The notes under the pieces were generated by a model. That model was not told the DNA's origin, searched no databases, and saw nothing but the letters and a program-made list of their open reading frames with translations. Both the position numbers and the translations under genes were made by a program. DNA of 7,088 nucleotides from Bacillota bacterium (GTDB lineage: Bacteria > Bacillota > Clostridia > Acetivibrionales > DSM-1351), in the NCBI GenBank assembly GCA_023417285.1, contig JAEZFR010000328.1:1-7088 (forward strand), written 5' to 3'. Numbering within the stretch: the stretch's first letter is position 1; the number at the start of each line of letters is the position of its first letter. Below are positions 1 through 5,736 of the stretch, piece after piece.

Positions 1-182
1 TGAACAAGAATGCTGACAAATACTCTCCCTAGCAACTCAAGCCAAGCATATACTCCCGAAGTATCAATTTGAACTGTAACGCGTATAATCCAATAAAAAA
101 AGTAAACTGAAGTAAAAAGTGCAAATGTAGCTAACATTGCATTGCTTATATTGTAGCGTTTTGATGTTCTTTCAATGCTCAT
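1..182 (-). CDS. Partial membrane protein, N-terminal 60 residues only, function unknown
   Basis: An open frame runs from ATG at 182 to the left edge of the window without a stop, so only the N-terminus is present. It starts MSIERTSKRYN, a basic cytoplasm-like tail, followed by a hydrophobic segment at about residues 14-36 rich in Phe, Tyr and Trp. A second segment begins near residue 45, which points to an integral membrane protein. An AAGGA ribosome binding site lies 10 bases upstream of the ATG. I do not recognise the family. The gene sits downstream of the zur-like gene on the same strand but behind a terminator (213-251), so it is probably not a regular part of the zinc operon. A TATAAT at 241-236, inside that terminator, could be its own -10 element, but no good -35 box goes with it. 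Coding status is fairly likely; function is open. Confidence 0.6.
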   Translation of the reverse strand, partial: MSIERTSKRYNISNAMLATFALFTSVYFFYWIIRVTVQIDTSGVYAWLELLGRVFVSILV

Positions 183-212
183 AATACGTAAATCCTTAAA
201 AATCATTTGCTT

Positions 213-251
213 TTATAAAAATAAAAAGGCCTATTATTATATATAGACCTT
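213..251 (-). terminator. Rho-independent terminator of the zinc operon
   Basis: On the minus strand AAGGTCTAT (251-243) pairs with ATAGGCCTT (234-226). This is a 9 base-pair stem that includes one G-U wobble. It is followed by TTTTTATTTTTAT (225-213). The wobble pairs only in minus-strand RNA (plus-strand RNA would have a C-A mismatch), which fits termination after the regulator gene ending at 274. Confidence 0.8.
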
Positions 252-273
252 ATCTTTAAAAAATATTAATATT

Positions 274-705
274 TTATTTTGTATTTTTACAGTCCTTGCA
301 ATATCCGTATATTTCAAGCTTATGCCCCGTAATATCAAAATCCAAACCATTTTTTATACTCTCCTCGTATTGCTGCATAGGACAGTAATCAAAGTCAATG
401 AGCTTTCTGCAACCCACACATACCAAATGGTGTTTGTGTTGCCTAGATTGAAGCTGATACAGGGCTTTATTATCATTAGGGACAGAGAGCGCATCTATTA
501 ATCCTTTAGAGGTGAGAACGTCCAATATTCTGTACACCGTTGAAAGGCTTATGGATAGATTTTTTTCCTTAAATCTTAGAAAAATATCTTCGGCAGACAA
601 TGGTTCCTTTGTTTGCTCTAGTATTTCAAGTATTGCTGCTCTATGCTTTGTATTTTTAAGCCCTTCCTTTTTAAGCATGTTACTAAGTTGATTATTATCT
701 TTCAT
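274..705 (-). CDS. zur: Fur-family metal regulator, probably the zinc repressor Zur
   Basis: This 143-residue protein has normal length for the Fur/Zur/PerR family. These are dimeric cytoplasmic repressors that bind DNA when loaded with their metal. The N-terminal winged helix starts with the typical GLKNTKHRAAIL (15-26), and the recognition helix region is LSTVYRILDVLTSKGLI (54-70). The C-terminal dimer domain has the H-rich sensing motif H90-x-H92-H93, acidic candidates D104, D106 and E115, and H128. Two CxxC pairs, C96/C99 and C136/C139, form the family's structural zinc site. Sequence alone does not separate Zur from Fur or PerR. The call rests on its place as the last gene of a znuACB operon with a Zur-like palindrome at its head, which implies feedback control. 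The start at 705 is supported by AAGGAG five bases upstream. The leader before it holds a 17-base tandem repeat. Confidence 0.88.
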   Translation of the reverse strand: MKDNNQLSNMLKKEGLKNTKHRAAILEILEQTKEPLSAEDIFLRFKEKNLSISLSTVYRILDVLTSKGLIDALSVPNDNKALYQLQSRQHKHHLVCVGCRKLIDFDYCPMQQYEESIKNGLDFDITGHKLEIYGYCKDCKNTK

Positions 706-706
706 A

Positions 707-793
707 ATTGCTCCTTAATTCTGCATTGCTCCCAATTATGCATTACTCCCATATATGCATTGCTCCCATTTATGCATTGCTACTTAATTTTGC
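707..793 (-). repeat. 17-base tandem repeat containing ribosome-binding-site-like units
   Basis: Between znuB and zur, ATTGCTCC-like cores (plus strand) begin at 707, 725, 742, 759 and 776, so the spacing is 18, 17, 17 and 17. Read on the minus strand the inner unit is roughly GGGAGCAATGCATAAAT, with an SD-like GGGAG and an ATG in each copy. The copy nearest zur is the actual zur ribosome binding site (AAGGAGCAATTATG). The two ends resemble each other over 18 bases (707-724 and 776-793, 16 of 18 identical), and the left-hand end in plus coordinates is the zur start region. The other end covers the znuB stop codon. The array looks like a local expansion of the initiation region. Confidence 0.85.
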
Positions 794-1635
794 CTTCCCC
801 TCAATGCAAACGTTATAAAGAAAAACAACCCACTAATAAGTACTATAGTTGCTCCTGTAGAGGTTCCCCAATAATAAGAACATATCAAGCCTCCTATACC
901 AGAGGCCAATGACAACAACACTGTAAACATATGATACTGCCTAATATTAGAAGAAATGTTTCTGCTTGCAGCAGCCGGCAACACCAAAAATGAATTTATT
1001 ACCAATAGCCCGATCCAAGACATTGATATTGTTACCACTATCGCAATAGTTGCTGTAAAAATAGCCTCAATTAGAAATGTTGGTATTGCTCTGCTTTGTG
1101 CCAAGGATTGATTTATTGTAACCAATAATAGCTTGTTAAAAATAAAAATCCACATAAGCAATACCACAACCAATACTGCAACCAATAATAGTATCTCTGA
1201 AGGAGAAATACTTAGTATATCACCTACTAAAATAGCGTTTAGCTTTGTGAATGAACGCCCCCCTGCTGTCGAAATAAAAATTCCGAGTGCCACTGCTATA
1301 GAAGAGAAAACGCCTATAATGGTATCAGGTGCCATCTTGCTCTTATATTTTATAGTAGTAATTACAAGTGAAAAAACTATTGAAAATAATATTGCACACC
1401 ATAATGGCTGAATAAATCCAAGTATTGCACCAAGGGCTACGCCTGTAAATGCTCCGTGTCCTAAAGCATCGGAGAAAAAAGCCATCCTATTGTTTACTAC
1501 CATAGTAGAAATCAACCCAAAAATAGGAGCTACAAGTATAATAGCAAGAAGCGCATTTTTCATAAACATGGTTCCATTTGAACCAGCCCATTCGAAGGGA
1601 AGAATAAATTCAACCAACTTATACCAAACATCCAC
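784..1635 (-). CDS. znuB: Zinc ABC transporter permease, ZnuB (ABC-3 family)
   Basis: This 283-residue hydrophobic protein is an ABC-3 family permease, the class that carries Zn2+, Mn2+ or Fe2+ across the cytoplasmic membrane together with a cluster A-I binding protein. The family hallmark SDALGHGAF lies at residues 55-63, and the membrane segments spread over the full length fit the usual seven to nine helices. The length is normal for a complete subunit. The start is GTG at 1635. Its G is also the last base of the znuC stop codon (TAGTG), so the two genes overlap by one base and are probably translationally coupled. AAGGAGGG at 1652-1645, inside the end of znuC, is its ribosome binding site nine bases upstream. 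The metal is inferred from the neighbours; a manganese or mixed-metal permease would look alike. Confidence 0.9.
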   Translation of the reverse strand: MDVWYKLVEFILPFEWAGSNGTMFMKNALLAIILVAPIFGLISTMVVNNRMAFFSDALGHGAFTGVALGAILGFIQPLWCAILFSIVFSLVITTIKYKSKMAPDTIIGVFSSIAVALGIFISTAGGRSFTKLNAILVGDILSISPSEILLLVAVLVVVLLMWIFIFNKLLLVTINQSLAQSRAIPTFLIEAIFTATIAIVVTISMSWIGLLVINSFLVLPAAASRNISSNIRQYHMFTVLLSLASGIGGLICSYYWGTSTGATIVLISGLFFFITFALRGRQN

Positions 1636-2435
1636 TACTTCTCACCCTCCTTCTCTTCATGCTGACCAAAGAAATTCTTCAACCCAAAGGTATTCAAGAA
1701 TGCCTCATGCCTGAATACCTTTTCAGGTTTGTCATTACACAGCACTGTTTGATTGATGAGAACAACCCTGTCTGCGTACTTTCCGATAATATCTAAGTCA
1801 TGACTTATAAGTATAATGGTAAGATCATAGTTTTTGCGAATGTCCGAAACAGTATTGTAAAACATCTCCATTCCATTCTGGTCTATGCCTGAGACTGGCT
1901 CATCCAGTAAGAGTAGGTCGGGCATAGGCTCCAACGCAAGGGCAAGCAGAACACGTTGCAATTCTCCCCCCGATAAAGCTCCTAGCCTTCTGTTTATAAG
2001 GTGAGCAGCATTAACCTTTTCCAGACTTCCTGTAACCTTCTTTACCATCTTCTTTGATATGTGGAACCAGGTAGGATAGTTTGTGCGACTTGCAGCAAAC
2101 AGATCAAGCACACTTGTAGGAGAACCACTATCCAGATTCAGTGTTTGAGGAACATACCCAATATTTGGCCTGCCATCCCTCACACCCTTTGAATCGAGAA
2201 ACTTCAGCTCACCAGTATGGCTTATTTCACCTAATAACGCCTTGAGCAGTGTGCTTTTCCCTGCGCCATTCGGTCCAATAATAGCTGTAAGCTCTCCGCA
2301 GTGTATGTGTAAATTTACATTCTTTAATATTTCATTCTTACCTATGGTAACACCAAGATTCTCAATCTTGGTGCAGCATAGTCCGCAACAACAGGCTGAA
2401 TCATCATGGTGTCTGCACTTGCACTTATCGTTCAT
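1635..2435 (-). CDS. znuC: Zinc ABC transporter ATP-binding protein, ZnuC, with Cys/His-rich N-terminal tail
   Basis: This 266-residue ATPase would drive metal import from the cytoplasmic face of ZnuB. All nucleotide-binding motifs are intact: Walker A GPNGAGKST (54-62), Q-loop Q97, signature LSGGE (154-158), Walker B LLLLDE (174-179), D-loop SGID (182-185) and switch H212. The domain proper begins near residue 22. Before it lies an unusual tail with C5, C7, H9, H10, C15, C16, C17, C20 and C21, which looks able to bind soft metals. The C-terminus is also charged and includes one His (GQHEEKEGEK). The ATG at 2435 has AAGGAG seven bases upstream, so the tail is part of the likely product. The gene follows znuA by 41 bases and overlaps znuB by one base. 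Function is well supported; the tail's role is unknown. Confidence 0.92.
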   Translation of the reverse strand: MNDKCKCRHHDDSACCCGLCCTKIENLGVTIGKNEILKNVNLHIHCGELTAIIGPNGAGKSTLLKALLGEISHTGELKFLDSKGVRDGRPNIGYVPQTLNLDSGSPTSVLDLFAASRTNYPTWFHISKKMVKKVTGSLEKVNAAHLINRRLGALSGGELQRVLLALALEPMPDLLLLDEPVSGIDQNGMEMFYNTVSDIRKNYDLTIILISHDLDIIGKYADRVVLINQTVLCNDKPEKVFRHEAFLNTFGLKNFFGQHEEKEGEK

Positions 2436-2476
2436 TGGATTTCTCCTTTATTAATATCTATTTAGTCTTAATATAA

Positions 2477-3376
2477 TTAATAATTTAATGCCTCTTTAAG
2501 TGACTTTATGTTTTGTTCCATAATATTAATATATGAATCAGGTGAGCCATCACCTGTAACAATAGGGTCAAGTGTGTAAACCTTTGCACCAGTCTCCTTG
2601 GCTATTGTTTCTGCTGCTTTTGGAGAGTATTGTGGCTCAGCAAACAGTGCCTTGATATTGGATTCCTTTACTATGTCTATTGTTTCTATCAGTTCTTTTG
2701 GACTAGGCTCTGAACCAGGTTCTCTTTCAATAGTTGCAGCTATATTAAAATCAAACTCTTGTGCAAAATACGAAAAAGCTTCATGAAAAGTAACTATATC
2801 CCTGTTCTTTATGTCCTTAAGCTCAGTATCCATCTTATCCTTAAGACTTTTATGCTTTGCCACATATTCGTCTGCATTCTTCTGATATTGATCTTTGTGC
2901 GCACTATCGAGCTTTATCAACTGAGCTGTTATGTTTTCCACTTGCTTGATGGAGTTTGTTACACTCATCCAAACGTGTGCATTTTCCTCATCCTCATGCT
3001 TTAAAAGAGGTATGTCTTGTGATGCCTCGATAATACTAAGATTAGGTTGCTGATTTATTACCTTGTCCATGAACGCTTCCATTCCAGCGCCATTTACCAC
3101 AAATATATCCGCGGTCTCAAGAGTTTTCATATCTGAAGGGGTAAGTGTATAATCGTGCAAGCAGCCAGTTTCATACTTTGTCAGATTTGTCACTTTGACA
3201 CCATCAATATCTTTAGCAATATTTATGGCATCTACATAAATAGGATAAAAAGAAGTTACTATATTAATATACTTACTTTCTGAAGTATTTTGATTTTTTC
3301 CCTCCTGTGGAGTGCTACATGAGCATAGCAGTGTAGTAAATATTAGTGTTATAGCTACTGCCAAACCTTTTTTCAT
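2477..3376 (-). CDS. znuA: Zinc-binding lipoprotein of ABC transporter, ZnuA (cluster A-I)
   Basis: This 299-residue extracellular lipoprotein would capture Zn2+ and deliver it to ZnuB. A signal peptide with a basic MKKG start and hydrophobic core ends in L-C-S-C20, a lipobox with C20 as the lipidated residue. The ZnuA/TroA fold follows. By alignment of motifs the metal ligands are H74 (GCLHDYTLTPSD), H134 (NAHVWMS), H198 (TFHEAFSYF) and probably D270 (TLDP). A third His instead of Glu is the pattern of zinc rather than manganese members. The long His-rich loop of many ZnuA proteins is reduced to HEDEEN (127-132). C72 sits two residues before H74. AAGGA nine bases upstream supports the ATG at 3376. 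It is the first gene of znuACB-zur, headed by a Zur-like palindrome at 3444-3466. TroA/MntC-type manganese binding is the main alternative. Confidence 0.9.
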   Translation of the reverse strand: MKKGLAVAITLIFTTLLCSCSTPQEGKNQNTSESKYINIVTSFYPIYVDAINIAKDIDGVKVTNLTKYETGCLHDYTLTPSDMKTLETADIFVVNGAGMEAFMDKVINQQPNLSIIEASQDIPLLKHEDEENAHVWMSVTNSIKQVENITAQLIKLDSAHKDQYQKNADEYVAKHKSLKDKMDTELKDIKNRDIVTFHEAFSYFAQEFDFNIAATIEREPGSEPSPKELIETIDIVKESNIKALFAEPQYSPKAAETIAKETGAKVYTLDPIVTGDGSPDSYINIMEQNIKSLKEALNY

Positions 3377-3404
3377 TCTAATAATTCCTTTCTTTATATT
3401 GTTT

Positions 3405-3446
3405 TAAATTAAGTACAAGGTACTTTTATTCTAAATTAAGATACAA
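3405..3446. repeat. Imperfect direct repeat and small inverted repeat in the znuA leader
   Basis: TAAATTAAGTACAA (3405-3418) recurs as TAAATTAAGATACAA (3432-3446), differing by one inserted A. The second copy runs into the Zur-like palindrome. Overlapping the first copy, AAGTAC (3411-3416) and GTACTT (3420-3425) form a six-base inverted repeat with a three-base loop. Both would lie in the untranslated leader of znuA mRNA. No known function is assigned. Confidence 0.5.
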
Positions 3447-3466
3447 ATGCAAACGATTCGCATTTG
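3444..3466. promoter_or_regulatory. Candidate Zur operator (palindrome)
   Basis: Centred on G3455, the 21 bases 3445-3465 are AAATGCAAAC-G-ATTCGCATTT. Eight of ten positions in the half-sites are complementary, and C3444/G3466 extends the match. The 10-1-10 layout resembles the Gram-positive Zur box, and the outer AAATNN-type arms are similar, though the inner bases differ from the Bacillus subtilis consensus. It sits just downstream of the predicted znuA -10 box, at the expected transcription start, so a bound repressor would block the promoter. It is about 110 bases from the divergent HD gene and is less likely to control it. Confidence 0.72.
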
Positions 3467-3473
3467 CATATAT

Positions 3474-3502
3474 ATTATATAGCATAAATTAGAGAATTTA
3501 AA
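3474..3502 (-). promoter_or_regulatory. Predicted sigma-A promoter of znuA
   Basis: On the minus strand TTTAAA (3502-3497) and a perfect TATAAT (3479-3474) are separated by 17 bases. Transcription would begin near 3467, directly at the Zur-like palindrome, leaving a leader of about 90 bases before the znuA ATG. The region is AT-rich, so chance -10 matches are easy; the spacing and operator position add weight. Confidence 0.5.
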
Positions 3503-3533
3503 CATTCTTTTCTATTAAATTTTAAAATTTTGC

Positions 3534-3542
3534 TGATATAAT
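3534..3542 (+). promoter_or_regulatory. Predicted extended -10 promoter of the HD-domain gene
   Basis: TGATATAAT at 3534-3542 is an extended -10 element (TG-N-TATAAT). A -35 box 17 bases upstream (ATTAAA, 3514-3519) is weak, as is often the case with extended -10 promoters. Transcription would start near 3549, giving a leader of about 28 bases. Confidence 0.45.
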
Positions 3543-3576
3543 ATAGATATAAATACCTGAAAGGGAATAAAATGCT

Positions 3577-4059
3577 ATGTTCTCAACAATAATGCTAGAT
3601 ATGATTGAGTACTTTAAAGATGATGCAAGAAGGATAAACCATGCACTAAAGGTCTATGGTTATGTCATTGCTATAAGCAGCCGTGAGCAACTGTCTGATA
3701 GTGAAAAATACATAATTGCACTCTCAAGTATTCTTCACGATATAGGTATCAAGGTATCGGAGCAAAAATATAAATCTTCTGCTGGTAAATATCAAGAAAT
3801 TGAAGGCCCTGAAATAGCATCTCAAATTATGAAAAATAGGAATATAGATACAGAAATAATCAATCGAGTATGCTATTTAATAGGTAATCATCATTCCTAT
3901 AGTAAAATTAACGGCCTTGACTTTCAGATACTTGTTGAAGCAGACTTTTTAGTAAATATATATGAAGATGATATGGACAAAGCCTCTATCATATCTATTC
4001 GCGATAAATACTTTAAAACTAAAGCAGGTATCAGAACAATTGAAAGTTTATATTTATAA
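3577..4059 (+). CDS. HD-domain protein, probable metal-dependent phosphohydrolase
   Basis: This 160-residue protein is a single small HD domain. The ordered metal ligands are visible: H22 (RRINHALKVYGY), H54-D55 (SSILHDIGIK), H105/H106 (IGNHHSY) and D123 (VEADFLVNIYED). A conserved-looking stretch SSAGKYQEIEGPEIA (67-81) lies between. HD proteins hydrolyse phosphate esters, often of nucleotides, with bound divalent metal; the substrate here cannot be read from the sequence. It has no membrane segment, so it should be cytoplasmic. The start at 3577 has a GAAAGGGA ribosome binding site 11 bases away, which is rather far. The nearby ATG at 3572 is in another frame and stops after six codons, while M6 and M9 are possible later starts. 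It is transcribed away from the zinc operon. A link between the two is not shown, beyond shared dependence on divalent metal. Confidence 0.85.
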   Translation: MFSTIMLDMIEYFKDDARRINHALKVYGYVIAISSREQLSDSEKYIIALSSILHDIGIKVSEQKYKSSAGKYQEIEGPEIASQIMKNRNIDTEIINRVCYLIGNHHSYSKINGLDFQILVEADFLVNIYEDDMDKASIISIRDKYFKTKAGIRTIESLYL

Positions 4060-4060
4060 A

Positions 4061-4102
4061 ACACTAAGGGCTATCTAGCCTTAACTAAATAACCCTTAGT
4101 GT
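4061..4102. terminator. Hairpin between convergent genes, probable bidirectional terminator
   Basis: ACACTAAGGG (4061-4070) and CCCTTAGTGT (4093-4102) form a perfect ten-pair stem with a 22-base loop, two bases after the HD stop codon. In the minus direction, after the chemoreceptor gene, the stem is followed by TTTTATAAATAT; in the plus direction the following run is only moderately T-rich. Termination is therefore likelier for the minus-strand gene, and plausible for both. The left arm can also fold with AGCCTTA (4077-4083 region) into a shorter competing hairpin. Confidence 0.7.
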
Positions 4103-4136
4103 ATTATCTTATAGTATTATGATCTTACAAAACTTT

Positions 4137-5663
4137 TTATTCTGTTTTAATTACTTGCATCAACTCATTTGCTGTCTTCTCAATAGTTTCAACAGAGGCA
4201 CTGACCTCCTCCATGGCTGCTAGCTGTTCCTCACTAGACGATGCTATTGATTGAAGATCAAACTGTGTTTTAGAACTAATTGAACGTATATTCTCAATAA
4301 TATTTACAAGCTGATCACTGTTCTTAGCTATTTTCTGTGTAACACTGTTAACACTATGTACCATTTTATTTATCTCTGAATTAGCTTTTGTGAGATCTTC
4401 AAAGCTTTCTTCTGTCTTTCTTATGGCATCTACTCCATGGTCTATCATATTATTGCTATTATCAATTACCTCAACAGCCTTAGAGGTATTTTCAACAATA
4501 CCAGTAACTAACTCTTTGATTTCTTTTGCAGCCTTTTGAGACTGTTCTGCTAATCCTCTAATCTCAGATGCCACTACCGCAAAGCCTTTTCCCTGTTCTC
4601 CAGCTCTTGCTGATTCAATTGATGCATTTAGGGCAAGCAAATTAGTCTGCGAAGAAATATTAGTTATAACTTCTACAATTTGTCCAATAATATTGGTCCT
4701 TTCTTCGAGCTGGGAGATTATTACCTTGCTTTGCTTTACTGACTCAACAATAGCATTCATTTCAGTTATAACATTTTCCATGTTTTGTATACTATGTTGT
4801 GTTATTATCTGAGTATTCTCAGAAGTTTTTTCCATACTCAAGCTTTCAGAAGCAATATGATTTAAGTTCTCAGATATTTCCATTATAGAGTTTGCAGCTA
4901 AATTTATATTATCAAGGGTTTGCTGCGACCCAGCAACCACTTGAGATGTATTCTCGGTAATCTGTTCATTTGCAATTGTCGTTGCTCGAGTTATATCTGT
5001 CAGCTGCTCAGAGGATTTTGTAAGAGTGTTGCATACCTCAAATGATTTATTACTAACATCCTGCATACGTTTTAAAATCTGTGCCTGTTCATCTGCCCCC
5101 ATCATGTTTGCCAGCATAGTATACGTTCTTTTTGATAGTAATATAAACAAAACGGAGATTGCTAATAAAATAATTATTCTCGGCAATATACCGAACATAA
5201 TTGTATCAGATATATTAGTAAAGTTTCTGTCGGGTACACCACCTGAATATAAAGACAGAATCTGACTAATTGATACTAAAATCAAATTTATAATAGTAGT
5301 AAACCAGCTTAGCTTTGTTGAAAAGAATAGGCTTGCAATAGCTAAAGGATAAAGATACAACAGCACTACATGGTAAGAAAGAAACGTACTAACCAAAAAC
5401 ACCATTAGTGTTGCGCATATTACAGATACATATTTTACCCATGGTTTATATAGTTTAAATACACTAACAAGCAGAGTAGGCATAAATAATAAAATGGCAG
5501 ATGGTATTAAAGCAATGCTCATAGTATCAAATGGTACTACAAATATGTTCGCAATATTAAGAGCAAAAACTAGAACCAAAAATGATATGGTTACAAGCAT
5601 AAAACGAGACGCTAACCTATTAGCATCTTCTTCATTCTTAATTAAAATCATATTACTATTCAT
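4137..5663 (-). CDS. Methyl-accepting chemotaxis-type receptor with multi-helix membrane domain
   Basis: This 508-residue receptor would pass a signal to CheA/CheW. The N-terminal third has about six hydrophobic segments (near 21-43, 48-69, 76-94, 98-114, 121-139, 156-176) with only short loops, so it lacks a large extracellular sensor such as Cache or 4HB. No HAMP domain is evident after the last segment. A long helical region from about 180 leads to the canonical MCP hairpin tip, TNLLALNASIESARAGEQGKGF (within 340-361) followed by AVVASEIRGLAEQS. Near the C-terminus ASSSEEQLAAMEEVSAS resembles the methylation region. No C-terminal CheR-binding pentapeptide is present. The ligand is unknown; the membrane part itself may sense. 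Start at 5663 is supported by AGGGGG eight bases upstream and by the promoter at 5708-5736. It stands alone as a single-gene unit. Confidence 0.9.
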   Translation of the reverse strand: MNSNMILIKNEEDANRLASRFMLVTISFLVLVFALNIANIFVVPFDTMSIALIPSAILLFMPTLLVSVFKLYKPWVKYVSVICATLMVFLVSTFLSYHVVLLYLYPLAIASLFFSTKLSWFTTIINLILVSISQILSLYSGGVPDRNFTNISDTIMFGILPRIIILLAISVLFILLSKRTYTMLANMMGADEQAQILKRMQDVSNKSFEVCNTLTKSSEQLTDITRATTIANEQITENTSQVVAGSQQTLDNINLAANSIMEISENLNHIASESLSMEKTSENTQIITQHSIQNMENVITEMNAIVESVKQSKVIISQLEERTNIIGQIVEVITNISSQTNLLALNASIESARAGEQGKGFAVVASEIRGLAEQSQKAAKEIKELVTGIVENTSKAVEVIDNSNNMIDHGVDAIRKTEESFEDLTKANSEINKMVHSVNSVTQKIAKNSDQLVNIIENIRSISSKTQFDLQSIASSSEEQLAAMEEVSASVETIEKTANELMQVIKTE

Positions 5664-5666
5664 TTG

Positions 5667-5677
5667 AGGGGCCCCCT
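5667..5677 (-). promoter_or_regulatory. Unusual GC-rich ribosome binding site of the chemoreceptor gene
   Basis: The minus strand reads AGGGGGCCCCT just before the ATG at 5663. AGGGGG serves as the ribosome binding site at eight bases distance, and together with CCCCT it forms a nearly perfect palindrome (GGGGCCCC core). Such a block of eleven bases, nine of them G or C, stands out in AT-rich surroundings. Confidence 0.6.
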
Positions 5678-5707
5678 AAAATTAAAAAAACTGTAGACAA
5701 TAGTATT

Positions 5708-5736
5708 ATTATACTTTTATTTTTTTATGTATACAA
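5708..5736 (-). promoter_or_regulatory. Predicted sigma-A promoter of the chemoreceptor gene
   Basis: On the minus strand TTGTAT (5736-5731) and TATAAT (5713-5708) are separated by exactly 17 bases. Transcription would begin near 5701, with a leader of about 38 bases. I saw no flagellar sigma-D type motif (TAAA with GCCGATAA) in the same stretch, which hints at expression outside the motility regulon. Confidence 0.6.

Noticed and set aside
707..793. CRISPR array
   Set aside because: The units are contiguous 17-base tandem repeats without spacers, and no cas gene is nearby.
643..912. Open frame of 89 codons on the plus strand opposite zur and znuB
   Set aside because: It is antisense to two well-supported genes and crosses the tandem repeat. 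It has no recognisable domain, and its composition reflects the genes beneath it.
1133..3004. Several plus-strand frames of 62-92 codons opposite znuB, znuC and znuA
   Set aside because: All lie opposite genes with intact family motifs, and none encodes a recognisable protein; they are shadows of the real frames.
784..3376. Manganese (MntABC/Psa-type) rather than zinc transporter
   Set aside because: The third ZnuA ligand is His198, not Glu, and the operon carries a Fur-type regulator with a Zur-like box rather than an MntR-type one. Manganese is not strictly excluded.
5026..5265. Plus-strand frame of 79 codons opposite the chemoreceptor gene
   Set aside because: It is antisense to a clearly coding region and shows no domain or family resemblance.
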